A DNA stretch of 64,000 nt from Amycolatopsis umgeniensis (GCF_014205155.1 NZ_JACHMX010000001.1:4960001-5024000); one strand, 5' to 3'. Positions 7,124 to 14,971 are shown, counted from the first letter of the stretch. Translations and numbers: made by a program. Notes: generated from the sequence alone by a model not told the origin.

Positions 7124-8223
7124 GCAGGCCGCACGAGGACACCCCCGAAAACTCTCACGAAGGCGAGGCGGAAGACGTGAGCGGCGCTGAAGCGCAGGTC
7201 ATCCCGTTGCACGGCCCCGGCAGAGAGAAGCCGGACCCGGCCGCTCAGGCGGATCGGGATCTTCGCGAGTCCGAAGAGGCGCAAGAGCAGCTGAACCAGG
7301 AGCGCGGGGTGGACGCGCCCGTCGTCGAGTTCCCCGGGGCGGCGCGGGTCTCGCCCGCCCGGACCCGTCCGGCCGACGCGGACCTCCTCCCGGCCTCGCT
7401 CAGGACGGCGCTGGGGTTCCTGCGGGACCGGCTGACCGGTGACTACACCGTCGACGAGTTCGGCTTCGACGCCGAGCTCACCGAAACCCTGCTGCTGCCG
7501 CCGCTGCGCGCGCTGTACGAGAAGTGGTTCCGGGTCGACACCTTCGGCGTCGAGAACCTGCCCGCCGACGGCGGCGCGCTGCTGGTGTCGAACCACTCCG
7601 GCACGCTGCCGCTCGACGCGCTGATGACCGCCGTCGCGGTGCACGACCACGTCCCCGGCGGCAGGCACCTGCGCGGCCTCGGCGCGGATCTGGTGTTCCA
7701 GGTCCCGCTGGTCGGCTCCTTCGCCCGCAAGTCCGGGCAGACGCTCGCCTGCAACGCCGACGCGGAACGCTTGCTGCGCAAGGGAGAACTCGTCGGCGTC
7801 TGGCCGGAAGGGTTCAAGGGGATCGGGAAACCGTTCTCGTCGCGGTACAAACTGCAGCGGTTCGGCCGCGGTGGTTTCGTTTCCGCCGCGCTGCGGACCG
7901 GGGTGCCGATCATCCCCGTGTCGGTCATCGGCGCGGAGGAGATCTACCCGAAGATGGGCGACATCAAGCTGCTCGCGCGGGTGCTCGGCCTGCCGTACTT
8001 CCCGGTGACGCCGTTCTTCCCGCTGCTCGGCCCGCTCGGCGCGATCCCGCTGCCGACGAAGTGGAGCATCGAGTTCGGCGAGCCCATCCGCACGGACACC
8101 TACGACGCGGACGCCGTCGACGACCCGATGCTGGTGTTCACGCTGACCGACCAGGTCCGCGAGTCGATCCAGCAGTCGCTGTACAAACGCCTTTCGCAGC
8201 GGAAGAGCGTCTTCAAGGGCTGA
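7120..8223 (+). CDS. 1-acyl-glycerol-phosphate acyltransferase (PlsC)-family protein
   Basis: A 367-residue lysophospholipid acyltransferase family protein. After a hydrophilic, acidic N-terminal extension of about 110 residues it carries the HX4D catalytic motif in SNHSGTLPLDALM, then FARKSGQT, the VWPEGFKGIGKPFSSRY block (EGxK/R substrate-binding element) and GVPIIPVSVIGAEE. These enzymes transfer an acyl group from acyl-CoA or ACP to a glycerophosphate acceptor at the inner membrane. The GTG at 7120 overlaps the SDR stop in a GTGA arrangement and is chosen over an in-frame GTG at 7177. The equivalent mycobacterial gene pair (Rv0501-Rv0502 position) has the same order. Confidence 0.88.
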   Translation: MSRPHEDTPENSHEGEAEDVSGAEAQVIPLHGPGREKPDPAAQADRDLRESEEAQEQLNQERGVDAPVVEFPGAARVSPARTRPADADLLPASLRTALGFLRDRLTGDYTVDEFGFDAELTETLLLPPLRALYEKWFRVDTFGVENLPADGGALLVSNHSGTLPLDALMTAVAVHDHVPGGRHLRGLGADLVFQVPLVGSFARKSGQTLACNADAERLLRKGELVGVWPEGFKGIGKPFSSRYKLQRFGRGGFVSAALRTGVPIIPVSVIGAEEIYPKMGDIKLLARVLGLPYFPVTPFFPLLGPLGAIPLPTKWSIEFGEPIRTDTYDADAVDDPMLVFTLTDQVRESIQQSLYKRLSQRKSVFKG

Positions 8224-8230
8224 CGCTCCA

Positions 8231-8245
8231 CGCGTTTAGTCCTCT
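8231..8245. repeat. Half-copy of the GCGTTTAGTCC palindrome family
   Basis: CGCGTTTAGTCCTCT matches the first 15 bases of the 64-nt palindromes at 27482 and 28373 and then diverges. It lies eight bases after the acyltransferase stop, the same place relative to a gene end as the intact copies. It is probably a decayed remnant. Confidence 0.5.
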
Positions 8246-8269
8246 TGTGGCGGTGGGCTCCGCGTCACT

Positions 8270-8391
8270 CACGTGATCAGAATCGTGACTCGCGTGATTG
8301 GGGGCGTGACTCCCGTGTTTGGGGCCGGAACTCTTGAGTTCCGGCCCCAAACACGCGAGTCACGGCGTGACTCACGCGTGTGACGGGTCAG
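8270..8391. repeat. 21-nt phased repeat array with long inverted repeat, between convergent genes
   Basis: The units are recognised by a CRCGTGAT-like end at 8277, 8298, 8319 (CCCGTGTT) and about 8340 (degenerate), exactly 21 bases apart, followed by two units in the opposite orientation whose ACACGCG/TCACGCG cores begin 21 bases apart (8350, 8371). Bases 8305-8333 and 8336-8364 form 29-bp arms with one mismatch and a two-base loop. The array fills the gap between the acyltransferase and HAD genes and probably terminates transcription from both sides. Related arrays are at 20294, 43470 and 49920. Confidence 0.75.
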
Positions 8392-9290
8392 CGGCGCCGG
8401 TAGGCCATGCCGGCCGCGACGGCGCCGGCCACGGCACCGACGCCGAGCACCGAAGGCACGCCGATCTTCGCGGCCTTCCGCCCGGTCCGGAAATCGCGGA
8501 TCTCCCAGCCACGCGCACGCGCGACGTCCCGGAGGCCGCCATCCGGGTTCACCGCGACCGCGGTCCCGACGACCGACAGCATCGGGACGTCGTTCTGCGA
8601 GTCCGAGTACGCCGTGCAGCGCTTGAGATTCAGCCCTTCGCGTGACGCCAGCGCCCGGACGGCGTGGGCCTTCGCGCGGCCGTGCAGGAGGTCGCCGACG
8701 AGACGGCCGGTGTAGACGCCGTCTTTGGTCTCCGCGACCGTGCCCAGCGCGCCGGTGAGGCCGAGGCGCCGCGAGATGATGGCCGCGAGTTCGATCGGGG
8801 TCGCGGTGACGAGCCAGACGCGCTGTCCGGCGTCGAGGTGCATCTGCGCGAGCGCCCTGGTGCCGGACCAGATCTTGTCCGCCATCAGCTCGTCGTAGAT
8901 CTCTTCGCTGATGTCGGTCAGTTCCTGCACGGTACGACCGGCCACAAAGGACAGTGCGCGCTCGCGGTGGGTTTTGATGTCTTCCTTGTTCTCCCGGCCG
9001 CCGAGCCGGAATTTCACCTGCTGCCAAACGAATCCGGCCAGATCGGCGGAGGTGAAGAACTTGCGCGCGGCCAGGCCGCGGGCGAAGTAGAAGATCGACG
9101 CGCCCATCATCATGGTGTTGTCGACGTCGAAGAACGCGGCCGCTGTCAGGTCCGGCGGGGCGGGCGGTGCGGGCGGTTCGAGGGCTTCGGCGGACGCGGT
9201 CGCCATGGCGGCCTCGGCCGACGCCTCGCCCGCCAGCTCGGCCAGCCGTTCGAGCTCTTGACTCTTATCCTTGCTCCGCCAAACTGACAC
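8388..9290 (-). CDS. HAD-IB family hydrolase with C-terminal membrane segment (SerB-like)
   Basis: A 300-residue haloacid dehalogenase-superfamily phosphatase. Motif I is [11 protein letters not shown] near residue 54 (nucleophile Asp plus general acid Asp); motif II is WLVTATPIE; motifs III/IV include the Lys-rich KAHAVRALA and the [11 protein letters not shown] acidic pair. Family members include phosphoserine phosphatases and lipid phosphatases. A hydrophobic C-terminal stretch ([20 protein letters not shown]) suggests tail anchoring in the membrane. The GTG at 9290 is preferred because GGAGG lies eight bases upstream; the GTG at 9296 is only two bases from it. The mycobacterial counterpart near this block is annotated SerB1. 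The true substrate is uncertain. Confidence 0.85.
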   Translation of the reverse strand: MSVWRSKDKSQELERLAELAGEASAEAAMATASAEALEPPAPPAPPDLTAAAFFDVDNTMMMGASIFYFARGLAARKFFTSADLAGFVWQQVKFRLGGRENKEDIKTHRERALSFVAGRTVQELTDISEEIYDELMADKIWSGTRALAQMHLDAGQRVWLVTATPIELAAIISRRLGLTGALGTVAETKDGVYTGRLVGDLLHGRAKAHAVRALASREGLNLKRCTAYSDSQNDVPMLSVVGTAVAVNPDGGLRDVARARGWEIRDFRTGRKAAKIGVPSVLGVGAVAGAVAAGMAYRRR

Positions 9291-9386
9291 GCACACCGCC
9301 TCCGGAATCCCAGGTGCCTACGCACAGCGTAGCGAGAGCTCAACCGAGTCGTACCGGGTGTGGCGTCTCCCTCAGTCGACGCTCTG

Positions 9387-10475
9387 TCAGCCGATGATTA
9401 TCGGCGGTAACCCCGGGATGAGCGGCGGAATCGAAATCAGCGGCGGCGGGCGCGTGGTGGTCGTCGGGGGCGGCGTCTTCGTCGTGGGGGCGGGCGTCGC
9501 CACGACGGGCGGCGGTTTGCTTCCCGGCGGCGGTGCGAGCGGTCCTGTCGGGGTCGCGGTGTCCACTCCGGACGACGACGACGGCGGCGGCGAGGTCGGC
9601 GACGGTGATCCGGTCGGTGCCGAGGACGGCGCGGGCAACGTCACCGGCGGCACGGCGGCGTTGGGGGAGTCGGGGTTGCGGACGCAGTCACCGGCGGCCG
9701 GGACGGCGCCGAGATCGTCGGAAGAGCCCGTCGTGATCGTGTAGCAGACCAGCCTCGAGCCGAGATCCGTCGTACGCGCCTGGACCTTGTCGAGCAGGAC
9801 GCGGACCGAGGCGAACTTGTCGCGGGCGTCGACGGGGGCGTGCCCGATCTGGAGGCCGAGCCTGTCGGACTGCTGCCGTGCCCAGGTGCGGAGTTCGGCC
9901 AGCCGGGTCTGGCCGCCCTGATCGGTGACGATCGCCGTCAGCTGCGAGACGCCTGCCCGCAGATCGGTCTCGAAATCGGAGAGCCCGGTGAAGTACGCCC
10001 CGGTGGACGCGCCTTGCCGGGTCAGCTCGTCGAGTTCGCCGACGCGGTCGGCGGCGAACTCCAGATGCTTCTTCGCCTTGTCCTGCTCGTCGAAAGTGAG
10101 CCCGAGCGCGGCCGATTCACCCGCTCGTTTGATGCCGTAGAGCGGATCGCCCGGTAACGCGTCCTTGGACAGCAGCAGGGTGATGCCGCCCAGCGCGAGC
10201 ACGAGGGCGACGGCGGCGGCCGAAAGGTTGGCGATGGCGTGACCACGGCGCTTCGACGGGGCTTCGGCTTCGGCGAGGCGTCCGGCGATCTCGTCGCGGA
10301 TGCGCTTCCGTGTTTCGGCGTCGGGGGCGCCGCCGGCACCCAGCTCGCGCAAGCCGCCGACGAGCGCCAGTTCGTGCGCGAATTCGTCGTCGTCCGGAGC
10401 CGAGGTGCCGTCGACAAGGTCCGCGAAGCGGTCACCGTCCGCTCGCTCCCGTGCGAACCATCCCGGCACGCCCAC
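9387..10475 (-). CDS. rsbN: RsbN-like anti-sigma factor (DUF5667), membrane-anchored
   Basis: A 362-residue single-pass membrane protein directly downstream of the sigma-BldN gene. Residues 1-80 are cytoplasmic (the likely sigma-binding part), residues 85-102 form one transmembrane helix (SAAAVALVLALGGITLLL), and the outside part begins with KDALPGDPLYGIKRAGE, the hallmark of DUF5667, followed by a helical domain and a Pro/Thr/Ser-rich tail of about 110 residues. Streptomyces RsbN is a DUF5667-type membrane anti-sigma encoded next to bldN (recalled). A sigma-BldN-type promoter is predicted 50-78 bp upstream. Codon 107 is TTA (bases 10155-10157), which is rare here. The GTG start at 10475 has GGAG upstream. 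Confidence 0.8.
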   Translation of the reverse strand: MGVPGWFARERADGDRFADLVDGTSAPDDDEFAHELALVGGLRELGAGGAPDAETRKRIRDEIAGRLAEAEAPSKRRGHAIANLSAAAVALVLALGGITLLLSKDALPGDPLYGIKRAGESAALGLTFDEQDKAKKHLEFAADRVGELDELTRQGASTGAYFTGLSDFETDLRAGVSQLTAIVTDQGGQTRLAELRTWARQQSDRLGLQIGHAPVDARDKFASVRVLLDKVQARTTDLGSRLVCYTITTGSSDDLGAVPAAGDCVRNPDSPNAAVPPVTLPAPSSAPTGSPSPTSPPPSSSSGVDTATPTGPLAPPPGSKPPPVVATPAPTTKTPPPTTTTRPPPLISIPPLIPGLPPIIIG

Positions 10476-10524
10476 GGCGAAGTCTCCATCTGCTCAGCCC
10501 GGTCCTGACACCGGTCTGGCTGGG

Positions 10525-10553
10525 AAAACGAGCGGGAGCGCCCAAGGGTTACG
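10525..10553 (-). promoter_or_regulatory. Candidate sigma-BldN promoter for rsbN
   Basis: On the minus strand CGTAAC (10553-10548) and CGTTTT (10530-10525) are separated by 17 bases. The Streptomyces sigma-BldN consensus, as I recall it, is CGTAAC about 16 bases from CGTTGA, and rsbN there is itself a sigma-BldN target. The -35 match is perfect and the -10 match is four of six. Transcription would begin near 10518, about 43 bases before the GTG. Confidence 0.5.
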
Positions 10554-10584
10554 GCAAGGCCCGGTGAGGGATAAATATGGGACT

Positions 10585-11292
10585 CTAACGCAATCCTGTG
10601 GGCAGAAGTTGTGCCAAACGGCGTACCGCGCGGTGCTGGAGGGCCTTGATGGCGCCCTCGTTGCGCTTCATGATCGCCGCGGTCTCCGCGACCGAGAGCC
10701 CCTGCATGAACCGCAGCACGATGCACTCACGCTGGTCTTCGCCGAGTTCGGCGACGCAACGCAGCAGCTCGGCGCGGGTGGCGCGGCTGATGGCCTGCTG
10801 TTCCGGCCCCGCGACGGCCTGCACGCCGACGTTCCCGATCGGTGCCCCGTTCGGTTCGGCGACCTCGTCGGTGACGACCTCGAGGCGGAACCGGCTCGAC
10901 TTCACGTGGTCGAGGATGATGTTGCGCGCGATGGTGACGAACCAGGCGCCGACGTCACGTCCCTGGTAGCTCACCGACGTGATGCGGCGCAGCGCGCGCA
11001 GGAAGGTCTCGCTGGTGACGTCCTCGGCGAGGTCCCGGTCGCCGAGGCGGAACAGGACATAGCGGTAGACGACATCGACGTAGCGGTCGTAGAGCCTGCC
11101 GAAGGCGGACGTGTCGCCGTCTTGCGCGGCGCTGACCAGCTCCCACGCTTCGGCCTTCGCGGCCTCAGCGGCGGCGTCGGTGCTCTCGGTGGTGTCGCCG
11201 GCCTTGGACCGGGACGAGACCGAGGGGAAACCGCTCCGGCGGAGGATGTGGCCCGCCAGCATCGAGACGGGGTTCGGCGCGGGAAGGGTCAC
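10585..11292 (-). CDS. bldN: ECF RNA polymerase sigma factor, sigma-BldN/AdsA ortholog
   Basis: A 235-residue ECF sigma factor. After an N-terminal extension of about 55 residues come region 2 (AFGRLYDRYVDVVYRYVLFR, AEDVTSETFLRALRRI, YQGRDVGAWFVTIARNIILD) and region 4 (CVAELGEDQRECIVLRFMQG, SVAETAAIMKRNEGAIKALQ). The HVKSSRFRLEV linker and the QGLSVAETA to EGAIKxLQxRAVR stretch match Streptomyces BldN closely from memory. Orthology is backed by position beside rex-hemACD and by the adjacent DUF5667 anti-sigma. In Streptomyces BldN drives chaplin, rodlin and bldM expression during aerial growth and is made as a proprotein; the extension here is shorter. GGGAGG six bases before the GTG decides the start. 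Confidence 0.88.
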   Translation of the reverse strand: MTLPAPNPVSMLAGHILRRSGFPSVSSRSKAGDTTESTDAAAEAAKAEAWELVSAAQDGDTSAFGRLYDRYVDVVYRYVLFRLGDRDLAEDVTSETFLRALRRITSVSYQGRDVGAWFVTIARNIILDHVKSSRFRLEVVTDEVAEPNGAPIGNVGVQAVAGPEQQAISRATRAELLRCVAELGEDQRECIVLRFMQGLSVAETAAIMKRNEGAIKALQHRAVRRLAQLLPTGLR

Positions 11293-11554
11293 GCGGTACC
11301 TCCCGTTCCGGACAGGGAGAACCGGCCGGCATGTCCCACCGCCGCGTGGGCCTGCAAGATCTGCACGTCCGGACTCCCTTTCTCACCATCGAGTGATCAA
11401 CACCACTCGACGACGACCAGCAGCATACGTGTAGTTACCGCGAAGTAGGTAGCGGTGCCGGGGTTACGGAACTGCGACGAAAGCGAGTGACACCCATGAC
11501 GGTGGCCGAGATGACAAACTGGCAACGCCGTTCACCGAGGGAAGAGGTTCGCAG
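11293..11554. other. Divergent intergenic region between bldN and the acyl-CoA ligase gene
   Basis: 262 bp with no ORF I can support. It must carry the bldN promoter (reading left) and the ligase promoter (reading right). An imperfect inverted pair ACCGC/GCGGT spans about 11437-11456. A CGTAAC hexamer is present on the minus strand at 11463-11468 but has no CGTT partner at the right distance, so bldN autoregulation is not supported. Confidence 0.4.
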
Positions 11555-13069
11555 TTGAGCGCGGAGCAGGTTGCCGATCCAAGTGTGCCCACCTTGCTCG
11601 TCGAGGCCGCCCGGCAGTGGCCCGGGAAGGCGGCCGTTCAGGAGACCGGCGACGGGGTCGCGCTGACCTGGGCGGAACTCGACGCCGTCGTCCACGCGCT
11701 GGCCCGTGCCCTGCTCGACGCGGGAATCGAGCGGGGCGACAGGGTGGCGTTGCGGCTGCCGACGTCGGCCGCGTTCGCCGTCTCGCTGTTCGGGGCACTC
11801 CGGGCGGGCGCGGTGGTCGTCCCGATCTCGCCGCAGGCTCCGCTGGCGGAGTTGAACGGGCTGCTGGAGCACAGCGGCGCGCGGCTCCTCCTCGAACGCG
11901 AGACGACCGAGGACCTCTTCGACGGAGTGATCAGCCTCTCACCGCCGATTAATTCGGATGGAGCAGCCGAACCGGTCGACGCGGCCGGGGCCGGTGAGGA
12001 CATAGCGGTCATTTCGTACACCTCCGGAACGACCGGCCCGCCGCGCGGCGTGATGCTGTCGCACCGGGCGCTGCTGGCGAACCTCGACCAGCTGAGCCGG
12101 ATCGTCCCGACCCCGCTCGTCCACGGCGACCGCGTGCTCATCACCATCCCGCTGTTCCACGTCTACGGCCTCGGACCAGGCCTGTTGCAGACCACGTCGG
12201 TCGGCGCGACGGCGATCCTGTCCGAACGTTTCCTCGCCGAGCGGACCCTGGCCGACTGCGCCGAGTACCGCGTGACCTCCATCGCCGGCGTGCCCGCGAT
12301 GTACGCCGAATTCGCCGCGATGGACCCCGACGAACTCGGGGCGGGCCTTTCCACCGTTCGGCGGATGACCTCGGGCGCGGCGCCGCTGCACCCCAAGATC
12401 CTCACCTCGATCCGCGGCGCCACCGGGCTGGACGTCTACGAGGGCTACGGCCTCACCGAATGCGCTCCCGTGGTCACCACGACGCTGGTCACCGGCTACC
12501 CGAAGCCGGGTTCGGTTGGGCGGCCGCTGCCCGGCGTCGAGCTCCGGCTGGTCGACAGCGATGGCGACGCGGAGCCCGTTCCGCTCGACCCGGACGACCT
12601 CGGCGACGCTTTCGACGAGGACGGCGGTACCGGGCTGGTGTCGATCCGCGGCGCGAACCTGTTCTCCGGCTACTGGCCCGACGGCTCGCACGGCCCCGAC
12701 GAAGAGGGCTGGTTCCGCACCGGCGACGTCGGCTACCTCGACACCGACGGCGACCTGCACCTGGTGGACCGGGCCAACGACCTGATCATCGTCAACGGCT
12801 TCAACGTCTTCCCGCACGAGGTCGAGAACGTGATCTCGATGCTGGAAGAGGTCGTCGAGGCGGGTGTCGTCGGCGTCGTCGACGAGCGGACCGGCGAAGC
12901 GGTGAAGGCCGTCGTCGTCCCCGCGCCCGGCGCTTCGCTTTCGGAGCAGCAGGTCGTCGAGCACTGCGCGGAGCACCTGGCGGGCTACAAGGTGCCGCAC
13001 ACCGTCGAGTTCGCGGAGTCGCTGCCGCATTCCGCCACCGGCAAGCTCCGGCGTCTGAGGCTCAGGTAA
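11555..13069 (+). CDS. Class I adenylate-forming acyl-CoA ligase
   Basis: A 504-residue AMP-binding (ANL superfamily) enzyme that activates a carboxylic acid with ATP and transfers it to CoA. The visible A motifs are SYTSGTTGPPRGVMLSH (P-loop), YEGYGLTECAPV, GWFRTGDVGYLDTDGDL and the hinge and C-domain DRANDLIIVNGFNVFPHEVE, with the catalytic C-terminal Lys in SATGKLRRLRLR. The substrate is probably a fatty or aromatic acid; I cannot say which. The start is TTG with a GAGG site seven bases upstream. The glutaredoxin gene follows 10 bp downstream. It is divergent from bldN. It is not MenE, which is at 37538. Confidence 0.9.
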   Translation: MSAEQVADPSVPTLLVEAARQWPGKAAVQETGDGVALTWAELDAVVHALARALLDAGIERGDRVALRLPTSAAFAVSLFGALRAGAVVVPISPQAPLAELNGLLEHSGARLLLERETTEDLFDGVISLSPPINSDGAAEPVDAAGAGEDIAVISYTSGTTGPPRGVMLSHRALLANLDQLSRIVPTPLVHGDRVLITIPLFHVYGLGPGLLQTTSVGATAILSERFLAERTLADCAEYRVTSIAGVPAMYAEFAAMDPDELGAGLSTVRRMTSGAAPLHPKILTSIRGATGLDVYEGYGLTECAPVVTTTLVTGYPKPGSVGRPLPGVELRLVDSDGDAEPVPLDPDDLGDAFDEDGGTGLVSIRGANLFSGYWPDGSHGPDEEGWFRTGDVGYLDTDGDLHLVDRANDLIIVNGFNVFPHEVENVISMLEEVVEAGVVGVVDERTGEAVKAVVVPAPGASLSEQQVVEHCAEHLAGYKVPHTVEFAESLPHSATGKLRRLRLR

Positions 13070-13079
13070 GGATTGACGC

Positions 13080-13316
13080 ATGGCGCACCACGTGACCGTC
13101 ATGACCCGTACGGGCTGCCACCTGTGCGAGGTCGCGGAGCAGGACATCGAGCGGATCTGTGGCGAGCTGGGCGTCGCCTGGTCGGCGGAGGACGTCGACA
13201 GCGACCCCGAATGGCGGGCCGAATACGGCGACCGCGTGCCGGTGATCCTGGTCGACGACGCCGAGCACGGCTACTGGCGGGTCGAAGAGGACAGGCTCCG
13301 GAAAGCGCTGGCGTAA
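13080..13316 (+). CDS. Glutaredoxin-like thiol-redox protein
   Basis: A 78-residue thioredoxin-fold protein with the CxxC motif MTRTGCHLCEVAEQDI near residue 12 and the cis-Pro loop RVPVILVDD. These short actinobacterial proteins are annotated glutaredoxin family or DUF836; their partner reductant is often mycothiol-based or unknown. An AGGA site precedes the ATG. In mycobacteria a gene of this type precedes hemA directly (Rv0508 position), while here an oxidoreductase gene and rex lie between them. A cytosolic role in disulfide reduction is likely. Confidence 0.88.
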   Translation: MAHHVTVMTRTGCHLCEVAEQDIERICGELGVAWSAEDVDSDPEWRAEYGDRVPVILVDDAEHGYWRVEEDRLRKALA

Positions 13317-13374
13317 CACACTCGTAAGGGGCGAACGGCCGACCCGAAGCGGGTTTCGCTCCGAAGATGGAGTC

Positions 13375-14910
13375 GTGGACGACGAACGCAGGATCACCTT
13401 CCCGCAAGCCGCTCTGACCGGGCTGCTCGCTCTCGCCGCCGCGCTCGGCGTCGGACATCTCGTCGCGGGCTTCGTCGGGTACACGGCTTCGCCGTTCGTC
13501 GCCGTGGCGAACTTCGTCATCGACCACAGCCCGCACGCCGTCGTCGCCTGGGCCGAGCGGACGCTCGAGACGTGGGACAAGCCGATCCTCAAGATCGGCC
13601 TCGCCGTGGTGCTGGTGCTGATCGCGCTGCTCGCGGGACAGCTTTCGCGTCGCAAGCCGCTGCCCGGCCAGGTGATCGTCGGCCTGCTCGGCGCGGCGGG
13701 CGTCGCCGCCGTCTTCGTGCGCACCGACCTCGGGCAGATCGCGTTGCTGGCGCCGGTGGCCGCGACGGTCGCCGGACTCGTCGTCTTCACCTGGTTGCAG
13801 TCGTTCTTCCGCCCGCCGGTGTTCTTCGACGCCCGCGAGGGCGAGGGACCGGACAGGCGGAAGGTGCTGATCACCGGCGCTTCCGTCGCGGCCGGGGCCG
13901 GTGTCGCCGCGCTGACCGGCCAGTTCGTCGGAACGCGGAAGAACGCCGAGGAGTCTCGCGCCGCCGTCGGCAGGCTCGTCGCGGCGAAGACGGCGCCCCC
14001 GATCCCGCCCGACGCGGACTTCGTGAAGTTCGGCACCCCGCCGTACCTCACCCCATCGAAGGATTTCTATCGGATCGACACGGCGCTGGTCGTCCCGCAG
14101 GTCCGCACCGAGGACTGGAGTCTGCGGATCCACGGCATGGTCGGCCGCGAGGTCACCTATTCGTATGAGGACCTGCGCTCGCGGCCGCTGATCGAACGCG
14201 ACGTCACCCTGTGCTGTGTGTCCAACGAGGTCGGCGGTCCGTACATCTCCAACGCGCGCTGGCTCGGCATCGACCTGCGCGACCTGCTGAACGAGGCGGG
14301 CGTGAAACCCGGCGCCGAGCAGATGTTCGCGACCAGTGTCGACGGCTGGACCTGCGGAACCCCGGTCGAAGCGGCCCTGGATCCGGCGCGCGGCGCGATG
14401 CTCGCGATCGGCATGGACGGCGAACCGCTGCCGATCGAGCACGGCTTTCCCGCGCGCATCGTGATCCCCGGGCTGTACGGCTACGTGTCCGCCACGAAAT
14501 GGGTGACCGAGCTGGAGATCACCACCTGGAAGGACCGCGACGCGTACTGGCTGAACCGGGGCTGGGCGCGCGAGGGACCGGTGAAGACGCAGTCGCGGAT
14601 CGACGCGCCCGGTTCGGCGGTGACGGCGGGCAAGGTCGTCGTGTCCGGGATCGCGTGGGCGCAGCACACCGGCGTCGCGAAGGTCGAGATCCGGGTCGAC
14701 CAGGGGCCGTGGCGGGAGACCGTCCTTTCGGCCGAGACGACGAAGGACACCTGGCGCATGTGGTGGACCGAAGTCGACGTCGCCGCTGGTCAGCATCAGA
14801 TCGCCGTCCGGGCGACGGATCGGTCGGGCTACACGCAGACGGAGGAGCGCGTCGGAACCGTGCCCGACGGCGCCACCGGACTTCACACGGTGGCGGTCAA
14901 CGCGCGCTGA
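13375..14910 (+). CDS. Membrane-anchored molybdopterin oxidoreductase (sulfite oxidase/YedY family) with internal Tat-like signal
   Basis: A 511-residue protein. Four transmembrane helices occupy about residues 12-150 (including LKIGLAVVLVLIALLAG and LLAPVAATVAGLVVFTW). A twin-arginine-like segment DRRKVLITGASVAAGAG follows at residues 160-176 with a fifth helix, and the rest is a sulfite-oxidase fold: HGMVGREVTYSYEDL, the molybdenum-ligand Cys in VTLCCVSNEVGGPYISNARW, GTPVEAALDP and a C-terminal Ig-like dimerisation domain (KVEIRVDQGPWRET). The topology places RR in the cytoplasm and the Mo domain outside. Its function may resemble MsrP or an unknown oxidase; the electron partner is not seen. 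The GTG at 13375 follows GGAG. Confidence 0.85.
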   Translation: MDDERRITFPQAALTGLLALAAALGVGHLVAGFVGYTASPFVAVANFVIDHSPHAVVAWAERTLETWDKPILKIGLAVVLVLIALLAGQLSRRKPLPGQVIVGLLGAAGVAAVFVRTDLGQIALLAPVAATVAGLVVFTWLQSFFRPPVFFDAREGEGPDRRKVLITGASVAAGAGVAALTGQFVGTRKNAEESRAAVGRLVAAKTAPPIPPDADFVKFGTPPYLTPSKDFYRIDTALVVPQVRTEDWSLRIHGMVGREVTYSYEDLRSRPLIERDVTLCCVSNEVGGPYISNARWLGIDLRDLLNEAGVKPGAEQMFATSVDGWTCGTPVEAALDPARGAMLAIGMDGEPLPIEHGFPARIVIPGLYGYVSATKWVTELEITTWKDRDAYWLNRGWAREGPVKTQSRIDAPGSAVTAGKVVVSGIAWAQHTGVAKVEIRVDQGPWRETVLSAETTKDTWRMWWTEVDVAAGQHQIAVRATDRSGYTQTEERVGTVPDGATGLHTVAVNAR

Positions 14911-14942
14911 CGCGAGCTTGGACACAGCACCTACCAGTGACT

Positions 14943-14960
14943 TTGTGCCTGCGTTCACAA
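14943..14960 (+). promoter_or_regulatory. Rex operator (ROP) upstream of rex
   Basis: TTGTGCCTGCGTTCACAA matches the Rex consensus TTGTGAANNNNTTCACAA at 16 of 18 positions with a perfect right half. It overlaps the predicted -35 (TTGTGC, 14943-14948) and spacer, so Rex binding should block its own promoter. Confidence 0.85.
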
Positions 14961-14971
14961 GTGGCTACCGT
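14943..14971 (+). promoter_or_regulatory. Predicted rex-hemACD promoter
   Basis: TTGTGC (14943-14948), 17 bases, then TACCGT (14966-14971). Transcription would start near 14978, leaving a leader of about 110 bases before the rex GTG. This also excludes the upstream in-frame start at 14918. Confidence 0.55.

Noticed and set aside
11463..11468. Sigma-BldN promoter for bldN itself (CGTAAC on the minus strand)
   Set aside because: No CGTT-type -10 occurs 16-17 bases downstream.
13073..13327. Alternative 84-codon frame overlapping the glutaredoxin-like gene
   Set aside because: It is a different frame with Arg/Gly-rich shadow composition; the CxxC-containing frame is clearly the gene.
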